From NCBI GenBank assembly GCA_949752795.1, contig OX457075.1, positions 620,001 to 684,000 on the forward strand: DNA of 64,000 nt, read 5' to 3'. The notes beneath the pieces were generated by a model. That model searched no databases. It saw nothing but the letters and a program-made list of their open reading frames with translations, and was not told where the DNA came from. The DNA comes from Hyperoodon ampullatus. Its lineage: Eukaryota; Chordata; Mammalia; Artiodactyla; Ziphiidae. Below, piece after piece: positions 1 to 12,925 of the stretch; the stretch's first letter is position 1, and each line of letters starts with the position of its first letter. The position numbers were made by a program, and so were the translations under genes.

Positions 1-3000
1 ATGGGAATCAGGCAGTAGTGATCTCACACCAGAGGGCTCACATCATAAAAAGGTGAGGAACCAATCAGTTGTGACCTCACACTAGAGGGTCCACATAAAC
101 AAGGGAATGGGTATCAGGCAGGAACAACCTCATACTAGAGGGCCAACATCACCAAAGTGATGAGTCACCCAGCAGGAGCCAACTCACACCAGAAGGCCCA
201 CATCACCAAGGGGATGGTAACCAGGCAAGAGTGACCTCACTCCAGAAGGCGCACATCACCAAGGGCCTGGGAACTAGGCAGGAATGACATCACATATGAG
301 GACCCACACCATAAAAATGTGAGGAACCCAGCAGGTGTGACCTCACACCAGAGGGCCCACATCACCAAGGACCTGGGAACTAGGCAGGAATGACATCACA
401 TATGAGGACCCACACCATAAAAATGTGAGGAACCCAGCAGGTGTGACCTCACACCAGAGGGCCCACATCTCCAAGGGGATATGAAGCAGGAAGTAAAGAC
501 TTCACACTAGAGGGCCCACATCACCTAGGGGAAATGGCCCTCAGCAGGATCCACCATACACCAGAGGGACCACAACAGCAAGGGGATCAGTAGCCAGAAG
601 GATCCCCCTCACAGCAGTGGACCAACATCACCATGGGATTTGGCAACTGGCAGGAGCTACCTGACAGCAGAAGGCCCACATCATAAAAAGGGAGGATCCC
701 AGCAGGAACCACCTCACAGCAGAGGGCACACTTCAGCAAGGGCATGAGGCAACCAGCAGGATCCACCTCACAACAGAGGGCCAATATCACAAAGGTGATG
801 GGAACCAGGCAGGATTGACCTCACAGCAGAGAGCCCGCATCATAAAAGGGTGAGAAACCCAGCAGTGGTGACCTTACACCAGAGGTCACAGATCACCAAG
901 GAGATTGGAACCAGGCAGCAGTGAACTCACAACAGAGGACCCACATCATAATAATGTGAGAAACCAACCAGGAGTGACCTCACACAAGAGGTCCCACATC
1001 AAATAAAGGTGAGAAACCAAGCAAGAGTGACCTCACAGCAGAAAGCCCACAGCACCAAGGGGATGGGAACCAGGCAGGAGTGATCTCACACCACAGGGTC
1101 CACATTATAAAAAGGTGAAAAACCAAGCAGGAGTGACCTCACACCAGAAGGCCCATATCACCAAGGGGATGGGAATCTGGCAGGAGTTACCACATACCAG
1201 AAGACACACATCATAAAAAGGTGAGAAAACTAGCAGGAGTGAACTAACGCAAGAGGGCACACATAACCAAGTTGAAGAGGATCCCTGCAGGATCCACTTC
1301 ACACCAGAGGGCCTACATCACCAAGTGGATGGGAACCAGGCAGGGACCACCTCACACCAGAGGGCCCACATCACCAAGGGGATGGTAACCAGGATGGGAA
1401 CACCTCACACAAGAGGTCCCATATCACCAAGGGGATGAGGAACCCAGGAGGATCCACCTCACACCAGAGGCCCCACATCACCAAGGGGATGGGTCCTGGG
1501 CAAGAGTGACCTCACACCAGAGGGCCCACATCACAAAGAGGATGAGACACCAAGCAATATCCACCTCACACCAGAGGGACCACATCATAAAAAGGTGAGA
1601 AACCAAGCAAGAGTGACCTCACAGCAGAGGTCTCACATCACCATGGAGATAGGAAAATGGCAGGAGTGATCTCACAGCAGAGGGCCCACATCATAAAAAG
1701 GTAGGGAACCCATCAGTTGTGACCTCACATTAGATAGGCCACATCACCAAGGGGATGGGAACCAGGCAGGAACCACCTCACACCAGAGGGCAAACATCAT
1801 AAAGGGGATGAGGAACCCAGCAGGATCCAATTCACACCAGAGGACCCACTTCACCAAGGGTATGGGAACCAGGTGAGATTGAACTCTCTCCAGAGGGCCC
1901 ACATCACCAATGGGATGAGGAACCCAGCAGATTCCACCTCACACCACAAGGGGCACATGACCAAGGGCATGGGAACCAGGCAGGAATGACCTCACACATG
2001 AGGGCCAACATCATAAAAAGATGAGGAACCCAGCAGCTGTGAACACTCACCAGAGGGCCAATGTCACCAAGTGGATGGGAATGCACCAGGATCCACCTCA
2101 CACCAGACGGCCCTCAAAGGGGATGGGAACCAGGTAGGAGCTACCACAAAGTAGAAGGCCTATATCATAAAAGGTGAGGAACCCAGGAGGAACCATCTCA
2201 CACCAGAGGGCCCATATCACCAAGGGGATGGGAACCCGGTAGGAGTTATCACATACCAGAAGACCCACATCATAAAAAGGTGAGAAACCTAGCAAGAGTG
2301 ATCTAACGCAAGAGGGCCCACATCACCAAGGGGAAGAGGAACCCAGCAGGATCCACTTCACATCAAAGGGCCCAGAACACCAAGGGGATGAGGAACACAA
2401 CAGGATCCAACTCACACCAGAGGGCCCACATAATAAAGGGGATGGGAACAAGGCAGGAGTGAACTCACACCAGAGTGCACACATCAACAAGGGAATGGAA
2501 AACAGGAAGGAACCACCTCACACCAGAGGGCCCATATCACCAAGGGGATGTGGCCCCCAGGAGGATCCACCTCACACCAGAGGGCCCACAGCACCAAGGT
2601 AATGGGAACCAGGCAGGAGTTACCTAATAGCAGAGGGTCCATATCATAAAAAGTTGAGAAAACTAGCAGGAGTGAACTAATGCAAGAGGGCACACATTAC
2701 CAAGTTGAAGAGGATCCCTGCAGGATCCACTTCACACCAGAGGGCCCACATCACCAAGTGGATGGGAACCAGGCAGGGACCACCTCACACAAGAGGACCC
2801 ACATCACAAAGGGGATGAGACACCAAGCAATATCCACCACACACCAGAGGGCCCACACCATAAAAATGTGAGAAATCAGACAAGAGTGACCTCACAACAG
2901 AGGGCCCATAACATAAAAATGTGAGGAAGCCAGGAGTTCCACGTCACACCAGAGGGCCCACATCACCAAGGGAATGGGAATCAAGAAGGACTGACTTCAC

Positions 3001-5230
3001 ACCAGAGTGCCCACATCACCAAGGGAATGGGATTCAGGCAGGAGCCATCTCACAACAGAGGGCCCACATCATAAAATGTGAGAAACCCAGCAGGAGTGAC
3101 CACACAACATAGGGCCCACATCACCAAGAGTTTGAGGCACCCAGGAGGATCCACCTCACACTAGAGGGCCCACAAATCCAAGGGGATGGTATCCAGGCAA
3201 GAGTGACATCACACCAGAATGCCCACATCTCCAAGGGGATGAGACACCCAGCAGGATCCATCTCACTCTTGAGGGCCCACATCACCAAGGGGATGGGGAC
3301 AAGATAGGAGTGAATTCACACCAGAGGGCACACATCACCAAAGGGATGGAAATCAGGCAGGAACCACCTCAGAGCAGAGGGTCCACATCACAAAGCGGAT
3401 GGGAATCAGGCAGGACTGACCTCACACCAGAGGGCCGACATCATTAAAAGTCCAGGAACGCAGCAGGAACCACCTCAGAGCAGAGGGCCCACATCACCAA
3501 GGGGAAGAAGAACCCAGCAGGATCCACTTCACACCAGAGGGCCCACATCACCAAGGGGATTGGAACCAGGCAAGAGTGACCTCAAAAAAGAGGGCCCACA
3601 TCATCAAGGGAATGTGCATCAAGAAGGGCTGACTTCACACCATAGTGCCCATATCACCAAGGGGATATGAACCAGGCAGAACTGACCTCATGCTAGAGGG
3701 CCCACATCATCTAGGAGGTGAGGCACTCAGCAGGATTCACCTCACACCAGAAGGCCAACATCACCAAGGAGATGGGAACCAGGCAGGAAAGACCTGAGAG
3801 AAGAAGGCTCACATACTAAGAATGTGAGGAACCCAGCAGGTCTGAACTTACACCAGAGGGCACACATCACAAAGGGGATGGGAACCAGGCAGTAGTGACC
3901 TCACACCAGAGGGCCCACAAAATAAAAATTTGAGAAACCAAGCTGGAGGGATCTCACACCAGAGGGCCCACATCACCATGGTAAAGAGACATCCAGTAGG
4001 ATCCACCTCACACCAGAGGGCCCACATCACAAAAGGGATGGGAATCAGGCAGGAGTGACTTCACACCAGAGGGACCACATCATAAAAAGGTGAGAAACCA
4101 GGCAAGAGTGACCTTGCACCCGAAGGCCCAAAACATAAAAATGTGACGAAGCCAGCATGTTCCACCTCACACCAGAGGGCACACAGCACCAAGAGGATGG
4201 GAACCAGGCAGAGTGCCCACACCCTAGAGGGCCCACATCACCAACGGAATGGGAATCAAGAAGGACTGACTTCACACCAGAGTGCCCACATCACCAAGGG
4301 GATATGAACCAGGCAGAACTGACCTCACGCTAGAGGGCCCACATCATTTAGGTGATGAGGCACTCAGCAGGTTCCACCTCACACCAGAGGGACCACATCA
4401 CCAATGGGATCGGTACCCAGAAGGATCCACCTCACACCCGAGGGCCAACATCACCATGGCAATTGGAACCAAGCAGGAGCTACCACAAACACACCATAAA
4501 ATGGCGAGGAACACAGCAAGGACCACCTCAAAGCAGAGGGCCCACTTCAGCAAGTGGATGAGGCAACCAGCAGGATCCACCTCACACCAGAGGGCCAACA
4601 TCACCAAGGGGATGGGTACCAAGCAGGAGTGACCCCACAATATAGGGCCCACATCATAAAAATGTGAGGAACCCATCCGTTCTGACCTTACACCAGAGGG
4701 CACACATAACCAAGGCGATGAGGAACCCTTCAAGATCGAACTCACACCACAGGGCCCACATCACCAAGGGGATGGGTACCAAGCAGGAGCGACCCCGCAA
4801 TATAGGGCCCACATCACCAAGGGTTTAAGGCAACCAGCTGGATCCATCTCACACCAGAGGGCCCACATCACCAAGGGGATGAGAACCAGGCAGGAGTGTC
4901 CTCACACTAGAGGGCACACAGAACCAAGGGGATGGGAATCAGGCAGCAGTGACCTCACACAAGAGGGCCAACATCAGCAAGGGAATGGCAACCAGGCTGG
5001 AACCACCTACAGCAGAGGGCCAAAATCACCAAGGGGATGAGGCACCCAGCAGTTTCCACCTCCCACCAGAGGGCCCACATCACCAAGGGGATGGGAACCC
5101 ATCAGGATCCACCTCACACCAGAGGGCCCACATCACCAAGGGGATGGGAGCCAGGCAGGAAATACATCACACCAAACGGCCAACATAACCAAGGGGATGA
5201 GGCACCAAGCAATATCCACCTCACACCAGA
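1..5230. repeat. 53-bp tandem repeat array (minisatellite/satellite)
   Basis: About 98 diverged copies of a 53-bp unit run from the first base, so the array extends beyond the window. Recurring words are AGGGCCCACATCACCAAGGG, GGATGGGAACCAGGCAGG and GTGACCTCACACCAG. Three unit types recur: one with CATCACCAAGGGGATGGGAACC, one with CATCATAAAAAGGTGAG, and one with CCCAGCAGGATCCACCTC. The plus strand is T-poor. Because 53 is not a multiple of 3, reading frames cycle every 159 bp and only short open frames arise. I do not recognise a named family. No unique spacers lie between units. Confidence 0.95.
266..477. repeat. Recent 106-bp dimer duplication within the 53-bp array
   Basis: Two 106-bp blocks, each two 53-bp units long, lie head to tail at 266-371 and 372-477 and are nearly identical. 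Both begin CCTGGGAACTAGGCAGGAAT and carry the variant CACATATGAGGACCCACACC. Their similarity is far higher than between most units of the array, so this is a late local duplication. Confidence 0.85.
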
Positions 5231-8200
5231 GGGCCTCACCTCCCTCACCTCACCTCCCTCAGCTCACATCCCTCAACTCTGTCACCTCACCTACTTCACC
5301 TCACCTCCCTGACCTCTCCTCATCTCACTTCCCTCAACTCCCTCACCTCACATCCCTCACTGCTCACCTCTCCTCACCTCACCATACATCCCTCACCTCA
5401 CCTACCTCCACACCCTCACGTCATCTCCCTCACATTCTCTCATCCCTCACACCTCCTCCCTCACCTAACCTGCCTCCCCTCCTTCAAATCTCCTCACCTA
5501 ACCTCCGTCATCTCACCTCCCTCACCTCACCTCCCGCCCTCCCTCACCTCACCTCTCTCACCTCCCTCAACTCACCACCAAACCTCCCTCACCTCTATCA
5601 TCTCTCCTACCTTACATCAATTCCCTCACCCCACCTCACCTCCTTCACCTCACCTCCCTCCATGCCTCACATCCCTCACCTCCTTCACTTCACCTCCCTC
5701 CATGCCTCACATCCCTCACCTCATTTACCTCACCTCTCTCTCCTCACCTGCCATAACTCCCTCACCTCCCTCACCTCCCTCATCTCCCTCACCTCACCAC
5801 ATCTCCCTCAGCTCACGTCCCTCACCTCACACCCCTCAACTCTCCCCCCTTACCTAACCACCCTCACCTCCCTCACCTCACCTCACTCCCTCCCTCACAT
5901 CCCTCACCTCACCTATCTCACCTCCCACACCTCACATCACTCACCTCCCTCATTTCCCTCACTTCCCTCATGTCTCCTCCCTCAACTCAACTCCCTATCC
6001 TCTCACCTTCCTCACCTCAACTCCCTTTCCCAACTCATCTCACCAGACTCACCTCACCTCCCTCACCTCGCCTCACCTCACCTCCATCACCTCACCTCCT
6101 GCACCTCTCACTACTCCTCACTCACCTCACCTCCCTCACCTCCTTCATCTCCCTTCCCCTCACCTCCCTCCCCTCCCCTACCTCACCTCACTTCCCTCAC
6201 CTCCCTCACCTCATCTCCCTAATTTCTTCACCTCACTCAACCCCTACCTCACCTCCCATACCTCACCTTCCTCACTTCTCCTCATCTCACCTCCCTCACC
6301 TTCCTCACCTCACCGCCCTCCTTCCCTCACTTCCCTAAATTCCCACACCTCCTGCACCTCACCTCCCTTACCTCCCTCATTTCTCCGCCCTCAACTCTCC
6401 TCCCTCACCTCACTGCTCTCACCTCACCTCCATCACCTCCCTCACCTCACTTCCCCAGCTCATCTCCCTCATTTCTCTCACCTCTCCTCCCTCACCTCCC
6501 TCACCTCCTTCACCTCACCACCCTCACTTCCCTCACCTCACTTCCCTCCCTCACCTCTCCTCCCTCACTTCACCACCCTCAACTCACCTTCCTCACCACC
6601 CTCACCTCTCCTCCCTCACCTATCCTCACTCACCTAACTTCCCTCACCTCACCTCCCTAACCTCAATCACCTCACATCCTTCACCTTAATCCCGAAACCT
6701 CTCCATACCTCACCTCCCTCACATCACCTTTCTCAAGACACTTCCCTCACCTCATCTCCCTCACTGCTCACCTCTCCTCACCTCACCATTCATCCCTCAC
6801 CTCACATACCTCCACACCCTCATGTCATCTCCCTCACCTCCCTCACATCTCTCACTCCCCCTCCCTCAACAGACCTTCCTCCCCTCCCTCCAATCTCCTC
6901 ACCTCACCTCCCTCAAATACCCTCCCCCACCTCTCCTCTCCACCTCAACTCCCTCCCTCCCTCACCTCACTTCTCTCACCTACCTCACCTCACCTCCCTT
7001 ACCTCACCACTCACCCCCCCTCATCTCCCTCACCTCACTTCCCTCACCCCACCTCACTCGCTGCCTCACCTCACCTCTCTCAACTCCCTCACTTCCACTC
7101 CCTCCATGCCTCACATTCCACACCTCATTTCCCTCACATCTCTCTCCTCACCTCCCACACCTAGCCACACCCACCTCACCACCCTCACTTCCCTCACCTC
7201 AACTCACTCATTTCCATCACCTCCCTCACCTCCCTCGCCTCACCTCCATCACCTTCCTCACCTCACAAACCTCACATCCCTCGTCTCACCTCCCTCACCT
7301 GCCTCACCTCACCTCCCTCACCTCACCACATCACCCTCAGCTCACCTCCCATCCCTCACATCCTTCAACTCTCCTCCCTTGCCTCACCAACTTCACTTCC
7401 CTCACCTCACATCCCTCACCTCCCTCACACACATCCTTCCCTCCCCACCTCCCTCACTTCCTTCACCTTGAACCCGTACCTATCCTCCCTCACCTCACAT
7501 CCCTCACCTCCCTCACCTCTCCTCACCTCCCTCACCACCCTGACCACTTCTAACTCACCTCACCTCCCTTACCACGCTCATCTCTCCTCACCTCACATCC
7601 CTCTCCTCAGCCTCCTTCCCTCACCTCCGTCAGCTCATCACCCTCAACTCTGTCAGTTCTCTTCCCTCAACTCACCTCCCTCACCTACTTCACATCACTT
7701 CCCTCCCTTCCCTCACCTCACCTCCCTCCCTCCCTCACCTCTCCTCTCTCACCTCACCACCCTCACCTCACCTCCCTCACCACCCTCACGTCTCCTCCCT
7801 CACCTATCCTTGCTCACCTCACTTCCCTCACCTTACCTCCCTCACCTCCATCACTGCATCTCCCTAATCTTAACTTCCAAACCTCTCATTACATCCCCTC
7901 CCTCACCTCACTTTCTCCCATGTCACCACCCTCACCTCCCTCACATCACCTCCATCACCTCCCTCACCTCACCTTCCTCACCGCCCTCAGTTCACATCCC
8001 TCACCTCACCTACCTCACCTCCCTCACCTCACATCCCTCTCTACTGACCACTCCTCACGTCACCATACCTCCCTCACCTCACCTACCTCCACAACCTCAC
8101 ATCATCTCTCTGACCTCCCTCATATCCCTCACCCCTTGTCCCTCACCTAACCTTCCTCCACTCCTTCAAATCTCCTCACTTCACCTCCCTCATTTCACCT

Positions 8201-10450
8201 ACCCCTTCTCTCCTCACCTCACCTCCCTCACTCCCTCACCTCACTTCTCTCACCTACCTCACATCAGCTCCCTCCCTCCCTGACCTCACATCCCTCACCT
8301 CCCTCACATCCCTCACCTCCCTCACCTCCCTGTCCTCACCTCCCTCACTGTTCACCTCTCCTCACATCACCATACCTCCCTCACTTCACCTACCTCCACA
8401 ACCTAACGTCATCTCTCTGACCTCCCACACATCCCTCACTCCCCTTCCCACACCTAAACTTTCTCCACTCCCTCAAATCTCCTCACTTCACCTCCCTTAT
8501 TTCACCTCCCCATCCTCTCCTCACCTCACCTCTGTCACCTGCCTCACTTCACCTCCCTCACCTAACCTCCATCACCTCACTCACCTCTACCCCCTCAAAA
8601 CACCACCGTCACTTACCTCCCTCACATCCCTCACCTCACCTCCCTCTCCTCCCTCACCTCACCTCCCTCACCTCTACATCACCTCCCTGACCTCTCTTCC
8701 CTGATCTCACCTCCCTGACTTCACCACCCTCACTTCCCTCAACTCCTTCACCTCACCTCCCTCACATCAACACACTCATCTCATATCCCTCACCTCATCT
8801 CCCTCACCTCACTTCCCTCACCTTCCTCACCTCCCTCTCCTTACCTCCCTCACTCCCCTCACCTCCCTCAACTCACTCACCTCACCTCCCTCAACTCTCT
8901 CATCTCACCACCCTCACCTTCCTCACCTACCTCACCTCACCACCCTCACCTCCCGCCCTCACTCCCTCCCTCACCTCACCTCCCTCACCTCTCCTCAAAT
9001 CACCTCCCTCACTTTCATCACCTCACCTCCCTCCCTCCCTCACCTCCCTAACTTCCCACAACTCCCTCAACTCACCACCATCACCTACCTTACCTCTCCT
9101 CCCTCAACTCTCCTCCCTCACCTCCCTCCCACCCCCACCTCTGTCTCCTCCCTCACCTCCCTCACTTCGACCCCCTACCTATTCTCCCTCATCTCACCTC
9201 CCTCACCTCACATCTCTCACCTCCCTCACTTTTCCTCCTTCACCTCACCTCCCTTCCCTCATATCCCTCACCTCCTTCACCTCCCTCTCTTTCCCAACTC
9301 CCTCTCCTTCCTCACCTAACCACACTCACCTCCTGCACCTCCCTCACCTCACCTCTCTCACCTCCCTCACTTCACTTCACTCACCTCCCTCACCTACCTC
9401 ACTTTACCTCCCTCACCCACCTCACCTCTCCTCCCTCACCTCACATCCCTCACTTCCCTCACCACACCTCCCTCACCTCCCTCACCTCCCTCAGGTTACC
9501 TCCCTCACCACCCTCACACCTCCCTCAATTAACCTCCCTTACCTCCCTCACCACCCTCACCTCTCCTCCCTCACCTCAACTCACACCTTCCCTCACCTAC
9601 CTCACCTCACCTCCCTCCCTCTCTCACCTCCCTCACCTCACCTCCCTCACCTCCTTCACCTCACCTCCCTCACAGCACCTCCATCACCTCCCTCCTTTTC
9701 CACACTTCGCCTCCCTCACCTCACTATCCTCAGCTCCCCTCACCTCACCTCCATCACTTCACCTCCATCAGCTCACCTCCCTCACCTCCCTCATTTTCCT
9801 CACCTCCCTCACGTCTCCCCCTCACCTCACCTCCCTCATCTCCCTCACCTTCCTCACCTCAACTCCCTCACCTCACCTCCCTCACCATCCTCACCTCTCC
9901 TCACTCATCTCACTTCCCTCACCACCCTCACCTCTCCTCACCTAGCATCCCTCTCCTCACCTCTTTCCCTCCCTCATCTCCCTCACCTCACCTCTCTCAC
10001 TTGCCTCAACTCTCCTAACCTCAGCTCCCTCACCTCAGCTCCCTCACCTCTCCTCACCTCACCACCCACACCTCCCTCACCTCACCTCCCTTACCTCCCT
10101 CACATTTCCTCTCTCAACTCTCCTCCCTCAACTCACTGCCCTCACCTCACCTCCCTCAGCTCGCCTCCCTCAGCTCATCTCCCTCACTTCCCTCACCTCA
10201 CCTCCCTCCCTCACCTCCCTCACCTCTCCTCTCTCACCTCACCACCCTCACCTCACCTCCCTCACCACCCTCACCTATCCTCGCTCACCTCACTTCCCTC
10301 ACCTCACTTCCCTCACCTCTATCACAACACCTCCCTCACCTTAACTCCCAAACCTCTCCTTACCTCACCTCCCTCACCTCACCTTTCCCACGTCACCTCC
10401 CTCACCTCCCTCCCATCACATCCCTCACAACCCTCACCTCACTTCCCTGG
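5231..10450. repeat. Pyrimidine-rich, nearly G-free tandem array (TCACC / TCACCTCCC words)
   Basis: About 5.2 kb is built almost wholly from the 5-mer TCACC and the 9-mer TCACCTCCC in irregular alternation, with occasional variants such as CTTCCCTCA and CCATCACC. G is very rare on the plus strand. The array begins directly where the last 53-bp unit ends (CACACCAGAGGGCCTCACC) and stops near 10450 at TTCCCTGGCCTTGTG. Long plus-strand open frames rich in Ser, Pro, His, Leu and Thr reflect the lack of purine-rich stop codons, not a gene. Longer-period copies are listed separately. Confidence 0.93.
5370..8520. repeat. Four copies of a ~170-bp higher-order block in the CT-rich array
   Basis: A recognisable block starts near CTCACCTCACCATAC, passes through ACCTACCTCCACA and GTCATCTC, and ends near CTTCAAATCTCCTCAC. 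It occurs at about 5372-5505, 6752-6905, 8041-8215 and 8346-8520. Spacings are about 1380, 1290 and 305 bp. The shared irregular words show that segments longer than the basic 5- and 9-mers were copied. Confidence 0.7.
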
Positions 10451-10454
10451 CCTT

Positions 10455-10615
10455 GTGATCAGGTGACCTTGTTTCCAGCCAGATAATATAGGATGGAAAT
10501 CCCATCTCAAGATCCTTAATGATATTTGCAAAACCTTTTTTACAAATGAGGTAACAGTCAAGGATTTGGACATGGATATATCCTTTTGGGGGCCACCATC
10601 CAACCCACTACACCA
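10455..10615 (-). mobile_element. MLT1-like MaLR LTR fragment beside the array edge
   Basis: On the minus strand this resembles the 5' part of an MLT1-class LTR: matches to GGGGCCACCAT, ACATGGATATATCC and CATCTCAAGATCCTTAA in the reverse sense. The fragment starts right at the edge of the CT-rich array, so the array has probably replaced the rest. Assignment is by memory of the family consensus. It is old and diverged and contains no coding region. Confidence 0.5.
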
Positions 10616-11630
10616 GCCATAAGATACTTTGATTTTGGCTGATGGCTGCAGCTTATGGTGTGGGAGATTGGCTGCTTCTTTCGAGCCACTTAAGTAATGG
10701 TCTGACATAAAGAAAAGGGGCGTTAGGGAGTTGCAGGTGACTGAGCAATACCTGGAGCAGAATGAATAAGGCACCTGGAGGGTTTTAGTATACAGAGACC
10801 TTTACCTGGCACTTGACTTGAGAGTGTGCAGGAGTTTACAGGGCAGGAAAGTCTCAGGCAGCCGTCCACCTTGCCTTACTCTTCATGTACAGTTTTTCCC
10901 AAGCAGGCTTGACTGAGACAAAGACTCAATTGTAAGGAAAACATGTTTTATAGAACTTGTCGGCATTGACACATAGGGTCTACCATAGGCTCAAGTGACT
11001 CCCTTTACATGTGGACCCAAGCTGACACTGGATTTGTCAATTATGTTGGAGAAAGAAATGTTCTCTTAAAGGCAGCTGCCTTTGGTCTATGCAGTTCCAT
11101 AGCAGGAGGCAGTGAAAATGGCCATGATGGCATAGGACTGTCAAATCTCCGCATCAGAACTGGAGGTGTAATGCCACTCGACAGAACCCATAAACAGTTA
11201 GTACTGTAGTGTAAACAACAAGGTCATCAAAGAGGAAGGACAACTCAAGAGTCCATGTGTGACAGATGCTCAGGGCTGTGCACTGCACATGGCAAATTCA
11301 TAGTGACAAATCAACGTCAAACTAAAAGTTTCCTCCTGTTTCGAAGTTTGCAGGTCAGAAATTTCAGTTAAATGGCATAGACTAATGGACATTCTAGTGA
11401 GGCTAAAACCAAAGAGACTTTATCTTTCTCTCAAATGCCATTGAGTTTCTGCTATGTTCTTTGGTCAAATTCTTTACTGGATTCCGGGAACAAAAATGTG
11501 CCTAGTTTCACTCTTCTAGGAGAGGGGGATTGGCTTGCTTTTGAGATTGTTTTTAAATTTTGGGGATAGTGCTGTAAAATCAAATTGTATCTTAGTAACT
11601 CTTTAGACTCTTTAAAAGCATGGCTCATGA
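10616..11630. other. Unique sequence, nothing recognised
   Basis: Mixed-composition sequence without a convincing open frame, splice pattern or repeat that I can name. The open frame at 11009-11209 (66 codons) has no supporting feature. Confidence 0.5.
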
Positions 11631-11853
11631 GAGGCTTGATAAACTGATAAAACAGCCAAGGCCCTGAGAGACCCACACCCGTGTCAGTGACAGACGTCCA
11701 AGCTACAGATACTGAAGGAGGCCTCAGTCCCATTCAGGCAATGAAAGCCCTGTCACTGAGAATGAACCAAATGTACGTTTGGGAGGATGGTTTATGGACA
11801 TTTAGGACTTTGGATTTTTAACCCACAGTAACAAGGAAACTTGATTTCAAAAT
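11631..11853 (+). repeat. Direct repeat pair, copy 1
   Basis: This stretch of about 222 bp is strongly similar, in the same orientation, to 13445-13667. Shared words include AAAACAGCCAAGG, GTCCAAGCTACAGATA, AAAGCCCTGTCACTGAGAAT and GGACTTTGGATTTTTAACCC. It is either two insertions of one dispersed element or a local duplication with a 1814-bp offset. I do not recognise the family. Confidence 0.85.
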
Positions 11854-12775
11854 AGGGATTTAATACTTTGAAACCTTAATTCATAAGAGCGTGTAATGTG
11901 TGCCCTTTTAATTTCTCTGTGAAGAATTTGATACTGGCAAAGGTTTACTTTCAAATTTGCAACATTTCCATGATTTCTGAATTGTATTACTGGATGCTTT
12001 TATGTATTTAATCTTATTTTGTCATTTGACCTCATCAAATGTCTATGGTTAGCTGTGTTGTGGATGGCTGGTAGAACAAAAAGTTGTTTCTGATCATTGG
12101 ATATGAGTAGCCTTGGAGTTAATTTAAATTAATGCAATTTCTCACCCATATCAGAGACTTCTGGGATGAAACTCTAAGTCGTCCACCAGCAGTTCCCAGA
12201 GGCCACTCAAATGAGTAGCCCCATAAAAGTGTGAGCAAGACTGTCCTGATAAATGTCTACTCTTTTTCCTGAAGAGAGAGGCATATTCCATTAATTATAG
12301 GCTTCAAGGCATAGTTGAGTTGGTTAAGAGATTGAAAAAAACAGGGGAGCATCAGTGACAGTTTCCCTTCTCGTTCCTAATGGTACCAGCATGTGAAGGG
12401 AATTTGATTAGTATAACTTTTAACCTCCCTGCTCTTATATTCACTGACACTGGCTAGGTGAGGTGATCTACTTGACTGGCAAAGTTGGGAAGCTCTTCTT
12501 TCCTTCGTCTTGGGAGTGAGTCTGGTGATAGAGAGACAAAAGTTCTCTGCTCCACTGTGGACATGCCCCTCTCACATGGGTTTACCTGGAAACAACATGC
12601 TGCAACAAAGTGGGTAAGTCTGGATAATTCTAGAATTCAGTTGACAGACTCACTTGGCTATGTCATGAAGCCCCAGTTTCCAACATGGGAAATAGTAAAA
12701 AGTGACATAATGTGTGGGCTCCAGTGCAAAATGAAAATATAGTGCCTCTTGTTCCAACTGCAAAGATAAAGTCTT
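11854..12775. other. Unique sequence, nothing recognised
   Basis: AT-rich sequence. The only sizeable open frame (12485-12742, plus strand) has no splice signals, homology or composition bias that I can use to call it coding. Confidence 0.45.
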
Positions 12776-12776
12776 G

Positions 12777-12925
12777 TTGAAAGTATTTGCACTGGGGTGC
12801 ATAGTGTCCTCCCTAAATTCATGTTCACCTGGAACCTGTGAATGTGCCCAAGTAAATTCTTTTTCAGATAGAATCGAGATAAGATGACATCATACTAGAT
12901 TAAGGTGAGTCCTAAATGGATTCTG
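12777..12925 (+). mobile_element. MLT1-like MaLR LTR fragment
   Basis: Sequence such as AATTCATGTTCACCTGGAAC, CTGTGAATGTG and AAGATGACATCATACTAGAT follows the order seen in the first part of MLT1-type LTRs (sense orientation). It is diverged and incomplete. The assignment is from memory only. Confidence 0.45.

Noticed and set aside
2680..5190. Zinc-finger-like translations (T-S-H-Q-R-A-H-I-T-K) in the 53-bp array
   Set aside because: They lack the paired Cys of C2H2 fingers, and the 53-bp period shifts frame at every unit.
1..5230. CRISPR-like array
   Set aside because: Units abut and diverge throughout; there are no constant repeats separated by unique spacers, and the DNA is mammalian.
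5197..6222. A 341-codon Ser/Pro/Leu/Thr-rich plus-strand frame (mucin-like)
   Set aside because: The G-free CT array cannot easily form TAA, TAG or TGA on the plus strand. The frame begins in the neighbouring 53-bp array.
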